5,941 bases of DNA from Oscillospiraceae bacterium (GCA_902803695.1 CADCQX010000326.1:1-5941); one strand, 5' to 3'. Shown: positions 1-5,886, numbered from the stretch's first letter. Notes: generated by a model not told the origin, from the letters alone. Translations and numbers: made by a program.

Positions 1-63
1 AGAATAAGCCGCAGCTGTATTACCGTCCATGGTCATTTTCTTAAGTTCACGTGCCATAAACAT
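1..63 (-). CDS. nifJ: Pyruvate:ferredoxin (flavodoxin) oxidoreductase, N-terminal fragment (cut by window edge)
   Basis: Only the first 21 codons are present, reading MFMARELKKMTMDGNTAAA and then Tyr-Ser up to the edge. The block M-D-G-N-T-A-A-A is the hallmark N-terminus of single-chain pyruvate:ferredoxin oxidoreductase, the thiamine-diphosphate iron-sulfur enzyme that splits pyruvate and CoA into acetyl-CoA, CO2 and reduced ferredoxin in the cytoplasm of anaerobes. A strong ribosome binding site (AAAGGAG) lies 4 nt before the ATG at 63 and 10 nt before a second in-frame ATG at 57. The real start could be either; M-A-R at the second ATG matches the usual family start better, while the first has the closer spacing. 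The gene follows the two VanW genes on the same strand, but a terminator and its own promoter separate it from them. The family call rests on a short stretch and none of the catalytic domains is visible. Confidence 0.8.
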   Translation of the reverse strand, partial: MFMARELKKMTMDGNTAAAYS

Positions 64-119
64 GTCTCTCCTTTGTTTTTTATATATGTTTGCGTTAAAT
101 CTACACAAAAAGCACAAAT

Positions 120-128
120 ATTATATCA
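120..128 (-). promoter_or_regulatory. Extended -10 promoter for nifJ
   Basis: On the minus strand the sequence TGATATAAT is a perfect extended -10 element (TGn followed by TATAAT). It lies about 57 nt upstream of the nifJ start, giving a leader of roughly 50 nt. No good -35 hexamer sits 16-18 nt upstream (a run of eight T is found there instead), which is common when an extended -10 is present. It is the only strong promoter match between the upstream terminator and nifJ. The call is by motif only. Confidence 0.6.
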
Positions 129-240
129 CGTCTATAAAAAAAAGGCGTTTCTTTTAGAGAGGATTTGGTGTAAATTCTGTATTCTTTTACGCTTTTTCGA
201 AAAAACTAGTTCTAATGAAATTTATTTAAAAATAATAAGC

Positions 241-268
241 AAAAAAGGACTGCTCATTAAAGCAGTCC
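241..268 (-). terminator. Intrinsic terminator of the first VanW gene (292-2202)
   Basis: On the minus strand, starting 23 nt after the TGA stop of the upstream VanW gene, GGACTGCT pairs perfectly with AGCAGTCC (8 bp) around a 6-nt loop and is followed at once by six T. This is a textbook rho-independent terminator. It separates the VanW gene from nifJ downstream. Its stem starts with the same GGACTGC as the terminator at 2297-2324. Confidence 0.9.
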
Positions 269-291
269 CTTGGATCTTCTGTTAAATCTGA

Positions 292-2202
292 TCAAGCCTG
301 TTCACCGTTATTCTCAGGTGTGTTCTCAGGCGGGTTCTCCGGCGGATTCTCAGGAGGATTCGGATCCGGTGTAGGATCAGATGTTACTTCAGGAGTTGGA
401 GTAACTTCAGGAGTAGGTGTTACTTCCGGTGTAGGAGTAACCTCCGGAGTCGGAGTAACTTCAGGTGTAGGTGTAACCTCCGGTGTAGGAGTCGGAGTAG
501 CACTGGACGAAGGTGTCGTATCGGATGTCGAGGAATCTCCGGAAGGATCAGAAGATTCGCCGTTCTCATCAACTACACCGTCAATGAGCTCACCTGTCTC
601 AGGATCCATTACTGCCAAAGATCCGTCAGGATTGAGGATACCTACGTCTACATAAGCCGGGATCGGCGGATAGTAGCTGTAGCAGAGCTTCTCTCTCTCG
701 ATCTCGTTGCCGTCCTTGTCATACCAAACCTTGTAGCAGACTGCAGACTGAGGATTGTGTGCCGGGTGGGAATGATAAACAGTTCCTACAGGAACTTCCG
801 GGTCAGCCTCATACTTAACGCCTGCATCCTCACCTGTATATCCGCCTGAAGATACGAGGTCGATATATTTGCCGTCCTCGAAAAGGTGACCGTACATCTG
901 GATGGTTACCTTTGTCTCTTCATCCACATAGAATGCGTGGATGGCGATAGGATAATCCGTGTTGTTTGTAAATCTGAGATCTGCACTGCCGTAGTCGACT
1001 GTAGCGTCAGTTCCGATAGGGCAGTATGTGGAAGGCCACTCGTGGCAATGTCTCTCATCGATCTGAAGGTTAGCCTTAGCAGCAGACTGGAAGAGCATGG
1101 AACTTACCTGGCAAACGCCGCCGCCGATACCCTTCTCGGCTTTACCTCCGATGATAACACCTGCTGTCTTGTAGCCTGCCTCAACCGTTCTTCTTCCGAC
1201 ATATCCGTTGAAGGAGAAGGATTCACCCGGCTGGATGATAAGACCGTCAAGCTTCTTACAAGCTGTATCGATATTGCTGTTTCTGTTGCTGTCGGATGTC
1301 GTAAGTGAATCCGAAGAAGAGATAAGTCCGTACTGGGACTTAAGTTCCTCAGAAGAGAACTCAGGCTCCTTATCTTCGAAGTCAACAGTAACTACGCCTG
1401 TATATGTTCCGCTGTCGAGCAACGCCTTGGTGTCTGTGATAGCTTTCTCGATATCTACCTCACGGCCTGCCTGGGATTCGCTGATATCGAACTCCAGTGT
1501 CTCGATGTTGAATTCGCCTACTTCAGCCTCGATAACTTCCTGGTTATACTCATCGAACATTCCGTGGATGATCTCGGAAAGTCCGTCTGTCTTAACGGTA
1601 AATGCCGTGTTGTATTCCTTGGCGTTTGTCTTAAGGCCCTGCATCTGGCCGTAGCACTCAACAAGCTGCTCAGGAGTAGCATCTTCAGCAGGTCTTGCGT
1701 ATGAGAAAGCCTCATCAACGATCTCCTGCGCATTGCTCTCGAGAGAAAGAGTGCTAATGTCGAGCGGATACTCTGTTCCGTCATAGCTGAGCTTGATGTT
1801 TACTTCAGAAGGCTTGTCCGTAAGTGTAGCGGAAACGAGCTTAACTGCTTCTTCCTTCGTCTTGCCGGAAACGTCGATACCGTCGATCTTAACTCCCTGG
1901 AAGAATACATCACCCGAAAGGGATGTCCTTAACTCTTCTTCCGTAAGCTCCATTGCGGTTCCGTCGGAATTCAGTACATGGTACTTCTGCTCAAAAAGCT
2001 TCTTGTCCTTTCCGAAAAATACACATCCTGCTACTACTGCCGATATAGCTACAACACCTGCTACCACGCCGACAATGATCTTAACTTTGCTGCCGGACTT
2101 TGAAGGTGCTGAGATCTTTTCTGGGGAAATCTGAGGCGCTCTTGTCTCTGATATCTCTCGTGTTCCTAAATCTTCCTTTGGTTTATTAGAATTCTTCTTC
2201 AT
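292..2202 (-). CDS. Membrane-anchored VanW-domain protein with TPTPEV-repeat tail (paralog 1)
   Basis: The 636-residue product has a 40-residue cytoplasmic N-terminus, one transmembrane helix at about 41-63, and the rest outside the cell. Residues ~95-290 resemble the putative peptidoglycan-binding (PG_binding_4, YoaR-like) region: VKIDGIDVSGKTKEEAVKLV at 104-123, then a second lobe ending near 288. Residues ~305-438 are a VanW domain with LIIQPGESFSFN, GGGVCQVSS (Cys364), IDERH, DATVDYG and FTNNTDYPIAIHAF. Residues ~462-521 look like a G5-type beta module (PVGT, WYDKDGNEIE). After a conserved NPDGSLA...DPETGEL segment (524-539) comes a disordered tail with six TPTPEV and four xPEN repeats and no LPXTG signal. 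VanW is named for a vanB-operon gene whose function is unknown; this context does not indicate vancomycin resistance. The ATG is fixed by AGAGG 6 nt upstream. VAGC at 57-60 weakly resembles a lipobox, but the 40-residue n-region makes a simple signal-anchor more likely. It is a paralog of the gene at 2338-4188. Confidence 0.93.
   Translation of the reverse strand: MKKNSNKPKEDLGTREISETRAPQISPEKISAPSKSGSKVKIIVGVVAGVVAISAVVAGCVFFGKDKKLFEQKYHVLNSDGTAMELTEEELRTSLSGDVFFQGVKIDGIDVSGKTKEEAVKLVSATLTDKPSEVNIKLSYDGTEYPLDISTLSLESNAQEIVDEAFSYARPAEDATPEQLVECYGQMQGLKTNAKEYNTAFTVKTDGLSEIIHGMFDEYNQEVIEAEVGEFNIETLEFDISESQAGREVDIEKAITDTKALLDSGTYTGVVTVDFEDKEPEFSSEELKSQYGLISSSDSLTTSDSNRNSNIDTACKKLDGLIIQPGESFSFNGYVGRRTVEAGYKTAGVIIGGKAEKGIGGGVCQVSSMLFQSAAKANLQIDERHCHEWPSTYCPIGTDATVDYGSADLRFTNNTDYPIAIHAFYVDEETKVTIQMYGHLFEDGKYIDLVSSGGYTGEDAGVKYEADPEVPVGTVYHSHPAHNPQSAVCYKVWYDKDGNEIEREKLCYSYYPPIPAYVDVGILNPDGSLAVMDPETGELIDGVVDENGESSDPSGDSSTSDTTPSSSATPTPTPEVTPTPEVTPTPEVTPTPEVTPTPEVTPTPEVTSDPTPDPNPPENPPENPPENTPENNGEQA
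310..357 (-). repeat. Four 12-bp units encoding PPEN/TPEN at the extreme C-terminus
   Basis: Residues 616-631 of the first VanW protein read PPEN three times and then TPEN. Each copy is encoded by a 12-bp unit that differs from the others mainly at synonymous third positions. The repeat makes a Pro-rich, acidic, presumably extended end after the TPTPEV block and a short S-D-P-T-P-D-P-N linker. Confidence 0.85.
385..492 (-). repeat. Six perfect tandem copies of hexapeptide TPTPEV (18-bp period)
   Basis: Residues 571-606 of the first VanW protein are six uninterrupted TPTPEV units. At the DNA level the 18-bp copies are all different from one another, and every difference is synonymous (Thr ACT/ACA, Pro CCT/CCG/CCA, Glu GAA/GAG, Val GTA/GTT). 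The segment is expected to be a rigid, extended extracellular spacer, possibly threaded into the wall, and could be an O-glycosylation target; that role is inference. Copy number would be expected to vary between strains. Confidence 0.95.
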
Positions 2203-2241
2203 ATGTATCCTCTAATAAAAATAATATTAGCAATCAATCTA

Positions 2242-2270
2242 ACTTTACTAAAGTGAATCCTTTGTTGCAA
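2242..2270 (-). promoter_or_regulatory. Candidate promoter of the first VanW gene, overlapping a palindrome
   Basis: On the minus strand TTGCAA (2270-2265) and TAAAGT (2247-2242) are spaced by exactly 17 nt, each matching the sigma-A consensus at four of six positions. The -10 lies inside a perfect 13-nt palindrome, ACTTTA-C-TAAAGT (2242-2254). A promoter is expected here because a terminator separates this gene from the upstream VanW gene. An alternative is TGCTAATAT (2233-2225), an extended -10-like element. Weak motif evidence. Confidence 0.3.
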
Positions 2271-2296
2271 GTGAAAACCATAAAATTTTTGACGAG

Positions 2297-2324
2297 AAAA
2301 AGGACCGCCTTGCGGCAGTCCTTT
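2297..2324 (-). terminator. Intrinsic terminator of the second VanW gene (2338-4188)
   Basis: Sixteen nt after the TAA stop on the minus strand, GGACTGCC pairs with GGCGGTCC (one T-G wobble) around a GCAA tetraloop of the stable GNRA type. Five T follow. Flanking AAA/TTT can extend the stem. It indicates that the two tandem VanW genes are separate transcription units, or that the downstream one receives only read-through from this one. The hairpin is better on the minus strand than on the plus strand, where the wobble becomes a C-A mismatch. Confidence 0.88.
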
Positions 2325-2337
2325 TGATGTTGTCTTT

Positions 2338-4188
2338 TTACTGATCAGGAGTTACGTTGCTCTCGCCAGGCTCACCCGGAGTCTCTTCAGGAGGTGTCGG
2401 AGCAGGAGTCTCAGCTGTCGGTTGTGTATCGCCTGTCGGCTGGGTATCACCCGTAGGCTGGGTGTCTCCCGTCGGCTGGGTATCACCTGTCTCATCAGTG
2501 TTATCGCTGTTGTCGGATGGATCTCCTTCGATAGCACCCGTAAGCTCACCGGTCTGAGGATCGACAGTTGCCAAAGTTCCGTCCGGATTAAGGACGCCGA
2601 CCTTGATGACACCGTTTATCTGTCTGTAGAAGCTCGAAGCGTACTCTTCTTCCTTGATGACGTTGCCATCCTTGTCATACCAGATCTTGAAAGACTGGGC
2701 TGTCTTGGAATCGTGAGGAGACATCTCCTTTTCCGTCGTTCCTACAGGAAGAGATGGATCAGCTACATAAGTAGTCGTAGCATAAGTGCTGGTTGAACAG
2801 GTTGAAGTAAGAGCGATGTAGCTTCCGTCCTCAAACTTGTGTCCGTATACCTGAACGGTTACCTGGTAAGCATCCACATCATAGAAAGCATGAAGTGCGA
2901 TAGGATAACCGGAGTTGTTCGTAAACTTAAAGTCAAGACCCGGCCAGTCTACAGTAGCATCAAGTCCCTCAAGACAGTATGTTGAAGGCCAGTCGTGAGG
3001 ATGTCTCTCGTCGATCTGGAGATCAGCCTTGGATACGGACTGGTAGATCATGGTGCTGACCTGACAGATTCCGCCGCCCAAGCCCTTATCGGACTTACCG
3101 TCGAGGATAACGCCTGCTTCCTCATAGCCCTTGTCTTCTGTTCTCTGACCGATGTAATCGTTGAATGAGAACTGCTCGCCCGGCTGGATAACAAGTCCGT
3201 CAAGCTTCTCACATGTGATCCTGATATTGTGGTTACGGGAGTTATCACTTGTGGTATTTGACGTTGTGGAAGAGATAAGTCCCATACCTGAAGTAAGATC
3301 CTGTGTAGTAGCCGTAGGGATAAGATCCGTATAGTCTACAGTGACTGTTCCCTGATATGTTCTGCTGTCGAGAAGGCCCTTTACATCAGTAATTGCCTTG
3401 TCGATATCAACGCTGCAGCCTTCTTCAGACGGACTTACCTGGAATTCACATGTAGATACGCTGAATGAATCAACTCTTGCAGGCTTAGCCTCCTTGTTGA
3501 ACGGATCGAGGATACCGTGGATGACTTCGGAAAGACCATCGGTCTTGATCGTGTAAGCCGTTGTGTATTCCTTAGGTGCTGTCTTGAGAGCCTCACGGGA
3601 TGCAAAGCAAGCCTGGAGTTCCTCAGGAGTAGCCTCTGCGGAAGGTCTCGCATATAAGAAAGCTTCATCGATGATATCGGAAGCATTGTTTTCGAGAGGG
3701 AAGGAACTTAAATCCAAAGGATAAACAGTGCCCTTGAAATCAAGGCTCATGTCAACCTCGGAAGGCTTCTGCGAGAACTGCTCGGATACGAGGCTCAAAG
3801 CCTCCTCCTTGGACTTGCCGGATACATCGATGCCGTCGATCTTGATACCGTCATAGAAAACGTCGCTTGCCAGAGCCTCCTTGAGTTCATCAACGGAAAG
3901 CTTTGCTACGGTACCGTCGGAATAAGTAACCTCGTACTTCTCTTCAAGGATCTTGTCGCCGAACTTGAAAAAGAGACAAACGCCCACGATCGCAATAATG
4001 GCTACTGCGATAAGAATGACTCCGCCGATGACTGCGCCGTTTCTGCCGCCCTTCTTCTTGGAGCTTCTTTTTGGAGCAGAATAAGATCGGTCCGACTTAT
4101 AGGTCCTGCTCGTAGCGACCTGCGGACTTCTGCTTCCGGCTTTGCGAACACCGGAATTGACCCTGGCGTTTGGTGCGTTCTTCTTCAT
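2338..4188 (-). CDS. Membrane-anchored VanW-domain protein with GDTQPT-repeat tail (paralog 2)
   Basis: The 616-residue product has a strongly basic cytoplasmic N-terminus (15 Lys/Arg and one Asp in the first 50 residues) and one transmembrane helix at about 51-74. Next come the putative peptidoglycan-binding YoaR-like region (about 105-300; IKIDGIDVSGKSKEEALSLV at 115-134) and the VanW domain at ~317-449 (LVIQPGEQFSFN, GGGICQVST with Cys375, IDERHPHDWPSTY, DATVDW, FTNNSGYPIALHAF). A G5-like beta module lies at ~474-531 (LPVGT, WYDKDGNVIK), then NPDGTLATVDPQTGEL (534-549), then a disordered Thr/Asp/Pro-rich tail carrying four GDTQPT repeats. There is no sortase signal, so it is probably held by the N-terminal helix. 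The ATG is set by AGAGG 6 nt upstream. By hand alignment it matches the neighbouring paralog at 78 of about 120 VanW-domain positions, while the tails are unrelated. It is transcribed away from the phosphoglycosyl transferase gene. The exact biochemical function is unknown. Confidence 0.93.
   Translation of the reverse strand: MKKNAPNARVNSGVRKAGSRSPQVATSRTYKSDRSYSAPKRSSKKKGGRNGAVIGGVILIAVAIIAIVGVCLFFKFGDKILEEKYEVTYSDGTVAKLSVDELKEALASDVFYDGIKIDGIDVSGKSKEEALSLVSEQFSQKPSEVDMSLDFKGTVYPLDLSSFPLENNASDIIDEAFLYARPSAEATPEELQACFASREALKTAPKEYTTAYTIKTDGLSEVIHGILDPFNKEAKPARVDSFSVSTCEFQVSPSEEGCSVDIDKAITDVKGLLDSRTYQGTVTVDYTDLIPTATTQDLTSGMGLISSTTSNTTSDNSRNHNIRITCEKLDGLVIQPGEQFSFNDYIGQRTEDKGYEEAGVILDGKSDKGLGGGICQVSTMIYQSVSKADLQIDERHPHDWPSTYCLEGLDATVDWPGLDFKFTNNSGYPIALHAFYDVDAYQVTVQVYGHKFEDGSYIALTSTCSTSTYATTTYVADPSLPVGTTEKEMSPHDSKTAQSFKIWYDKDGNVIKEEEYASSFYRQINGVIKVGVLNPDGTLATVDPQTGELTGAIEGDPSDNSDNTDETGDTQPTGDTQPTGDTQPTGDTQPTAETPAPTPPEETPGEPGESNVTPDQ
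2416..2487 (-). repeat. Four perfect tandem copies of hexapeptide GDTQPT (18-bp period)
   Basis: Residues 568-591 of the second VanW protein are four uninterrupted GDTQPT units. All four 18-bp copies differ in DNA and all differences are synonymous (for example GGT/GGA/GGC, ACC/ACA, CAG/CAA). The period equals that of the TPTPEV block in the paralog, but the peptide is different. Likely an extended extracellular spacer. Confidence 0.95.
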
Positions 4189-4237
4189 ATGTATCCTCTA
4201 TATATACAAAATAATTTGCTAGGAAAATAACATATAT

Positions 4238-4266
4238 AATTTACAAGAGAGCATATACAGTTTCAA
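4238..4266 (-). promoter_or_regulatory. Candidate promoter of the second VanW gene
   Basis: On the minus strand TTGAAA (4266-4261, five of six consensus positions) and TAAATT (4243-4238, four of six) are 17 nt apart, about 50 nt before the start codon. The region is very AT-rich, so a chance match is possible. A second candidate slightly upstream is TTGAAC with TATCTT at 16-nt spacing. Confidence 0.35.
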
Positions 4267-4328
4267 GATAAAAACTTAAGATTTTTGTTCAAAAAAACAT
4301 TAATTTTTGCGGATTGATTTGGATAAAC

Positions 4329-4370
4329 TTGTTACTTCGTCATGAAGGCTGCTCAGTTGTTACTTTCGTC
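4329..4370 (+). repeat. Direct repeat TTGTTACTT(T)CGTC over the -35 region of the glycosyl transferase promoter
   Basis: TTGTTACTTCGTC (4329-4341) recurs as TTGTTACTTTCGTC (4357-4370), 28 bp start to start, differing only by one extra T. The second copy contains the predicted -35 hexamer TTGTTA. The arrangement could be a two-site operator or simply a small duplication; no known regulator site was recognised. Confidence 0.6.
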
Positions 4371-4385
4371 GATTTGCTATATAAT
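4357..4385 (+). promoter_or_regulatory. Sigma-A-type promoter of the phosphoglycosyl transferase gene
   Basis: TTGTTA (4357-4362) and TATAAT (4380-4385) are separated by exactly 17 nt, with a perfect -10. Transcription would begin near 4391-4393, leaving a leader of about 25 nt with GGAG (4408-4411) 6 nt before the ATG at 4418. This is the clearest -35/-10 promoter in the window. Confidence 0.7.
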
Positions 4386-4417
4386 GCAATGTGTTAAAAT
4401 TTGCGCTGGAGTAGGAA

Positions 4418-5824
4418 ATGAACCGAAAGTTTTTTACCATCCCTCACCTGTTTAAGATCCTGTTCCTTCTGGGACTTGCGGTGATCGTTCACATGGCTTA
4501 TATCACGAGCTTCTATATCATCTTGGGTAAAAACTTCACGGCTACCCCTGAGATGAACTTCGAGGCTTATTTGAACTTGATCCCTATCATCACCATCGCA
4601 TCGCTTATCCTGGCAGACATCCTGTCGATGCCTAGGTTTTTTCGAAAAAAGAATATAGACGTAGTATCACAGTCACTTACTTTCAGTACGATACTTACCC
4701 TTGTTACATTATCAGCGAAGGACCTTTTGGTTCAGAGAGCTTTCCCTCGAAGCGTTATCTTGTTGAGCTATGTCGTACTCATCATCTACGTATTTATGTG
4801 GGAGATGCTGTGCAGTATCATAAGCCACAAACTCTACGAAAACGGCGAGCTGGTCATAATAGGCGCCAGCGATCACACCATCCAGACAGTTATCGAGAAG
4901 ATCAATCCTTCTCTTAAGGGTCTCGACCTCAATATGAGCGAGCCTATCAAGTACCAGGACAGAGGTGCCATCAGAGCAGCAGTAAGACGCCAGGCCGAAG
5001 TGTTTATCTGTCCGGACGTTCCTGAGGACGCCAAATCCGAGATCATCCTCATGTGCGCCAAGCAAAGGACCGTCGCTTACGTGGTACCGCAGTTCTATGA
5101 GATCAGCCTCTACCGTTCAAGACTTATCAATCTTAACGACCTTATGGTATTCCTTCTCGACCGTATGGCGCTCTCCTTCGAGCAGAGACTCATCAAGAGA
5201 GCCTTCGATATCGTATTCTCCATCCTTGCTATCATCCTAACATCTCCTCTGATGCTCTTTGCAGCCATCGGAATCAAGGTCATGGACGGCGGCAAGGTCT
5301 TCTTCAAGCAGGAAAGACTCACTATCGACAACAAGCCTTTCAATATCATCAAGTTCAGGACAATGATCGAAAACGCCGAGTCGGCTACAGGCGCAGTTAT
5401 CTCCGGTAAGGATGATCCGCGTGTTACCAAGTTCGGTAAGCTTTTAAGAAGAACAAAGATCGACGAGCTTCCGCAGTTCTTTAACGTTCTTGTAGGTGAC
5501 ATGAGCGTCGTAGGTCCGAGATCCGAGCGTCCTGAGTTCGTAACTAATTTCGAGAAAGAGATTCCCGGCTATTCCCAGCGTTTTGCAGTAAAGGCAGGTA
5601 TCACGGGTCTTGCACAGGTCGCAGGAAACTACGATACGACACCGCAGGATAAGCTCCGTTACGATCTCCTTTATATCAAGAACTATTCCATCCTTCAGGA
5701 TATCAAGATCATCTTCTCAACTGTAAGAGCGATCTTCTCACCTCACCTTTACAACCAGACATTCAAGGATAATCAGGATATCTACGTTGCAAATAACGAG
5801 ACCGCTTCCAAGAAGGAATCCTAA
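4418..5824 (+). CDS. Polyprenyl-phosphate hexose-1-phosphate transferase (large monotopic PGT, WbaP-like sugar transferase)
   Basis: The 468-residue membrane enzyme is full length for the family that moves a sugar-1-phosphate from a UDP-sugar to undecaprenyl phosphate, the first step of a capsule, exopolysaccharide or wall glycan. Four hydrophobic segments lie at about 11-36, 52-71, 86-106 and 112-136. A nucleotide-fold-like segment (GELVIIGAS, 143-151) follows to about 225. The catalytic sugar transferase domain is at ~258-445: KRAFDIVFS with a re-entrant helix holding Ser276-Pro277, then KQER at 297-300, KFRTM at 312-316, and DPR at 333-335. KIDELPQFFNV at 347-357 contains the Asp349-Glu350 pair expected to be catalytic from known PglC enzymes. 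GDMSVVGPR at 360-368 and AGITGLAQVAGNY at 393-405 complete the set. All key motifs are intact. The sugar specificity cannot be read from the sequence. The start is supported by GGAG 6 nt upstream; two TAA stops end it. No other glycan genes are visible here, and it is divergent from the VanW genes. Confidence 0.93.
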   Translation: MNRKFFTIPHLFKILFLLGLAVIVHMAYITSFYIILGKNFTATPEMNFEAYLNLIPIITIASLILADILSMPRFFRKKNIDVVSQSLTFSTILTLVTLSAKDLLVQRAFPRSVILLSYVVLIIYVFMWEMLCSIISHKLYENGELVIIGASDHTIQTVIEKINPSLKGLDLNMSEPIKYQDRGAIRAAVRRQAEVFICPDVPEDAKSEIILMCAKQRTVAYVVPQFYEISLYRSRLINLNDLMVFLLDRMALSFEQRLIKRAFDIVFSILAIILTSPLMLFAAIGIKVMDGGKVFFKQERLTIDNKPFNIIKFRTMIENAESATGAVISGKDDPRVTKFGKLLRRTKIDELPQFFNVLVGDMSVVGPRSERPEFVTNFEKEIPGYSQRFAVKAGITGLAQVAGNYDTTPQDKLRYDLLYIKNYSILQDIKIIFSTVRAIFSPHLYNQTFKDNQDIYVANNETASKKES

Positions 5825-5886
5825 TAAGGGATCATATAAGTAAAGAGATATACTAAAGAGGATGTCTCAAAACATATTGGGATCAT

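Noticed and set aside
193..205. TTTTTCGAAAAA inverted repeat as a terminator or operator
   Set aside because: It is an all A/T arm around a CG centre with no loop and no following T-run on either strand; expected by chance in AT-rich spacer DNA.
73..285. Plus-strand 70-codon open frame in the nifJ upstream region
   Set aside because: It has no convincing ribosome binding site, its composition is AT-driven (Lys/Phe/Ile-rich), and it runs through the nifJ promoter and across the terminator hairpin at 241-268. Best read as intergenic.
310..492. Short regular repeats as a CRISPR array
   Set aside because: The 18-bp and 12-bp units are contiguous without spacers and are in frame, coding for the protein tail.
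320..655. Plus-strand Gly/Val/Ser-rich open frame with GVGVTS repeats
   Set aside because: It is the antisense shadow of the TPTPEV and PPEN repeats in the minus-strand VanW gene; the repeat guarantees an open opposite frame.
2020..2082. First VanW protein as a lipoprotein (VAGC at residues 57-60)
   Set aside because: The four residues fit a loose lipobox, but the 40-residue hydrophilic segment before the helix is too long for a typical signal peptide, and the paralog has VGVC, which does not fit. A signal-anchor helix explains both.
2357..2557. Plus-strand open frame with SPVGWV repeats
   Set aside because: Antisense shadow of the GDTQPT repeat in the second VanW gene; no ribosome binding site and no recognisable domain.
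292..4188. Reading the VanW genes as vancomycin resistance determinants
   Set aside because: No vanH/A/B/X ligase or dehydrogenase, nor a VanRS pair, is nearby, and VanW-domain proteins are widespread in Clostridia outside resistance operons.
4189..4356. Riboswitch or small RNA in the AT-rich divergent spacer
   Set aside because: No stable GC-containing hairpins, no recognised aptamer core and no terminator were seen; the sequence is mostly A/T runs.
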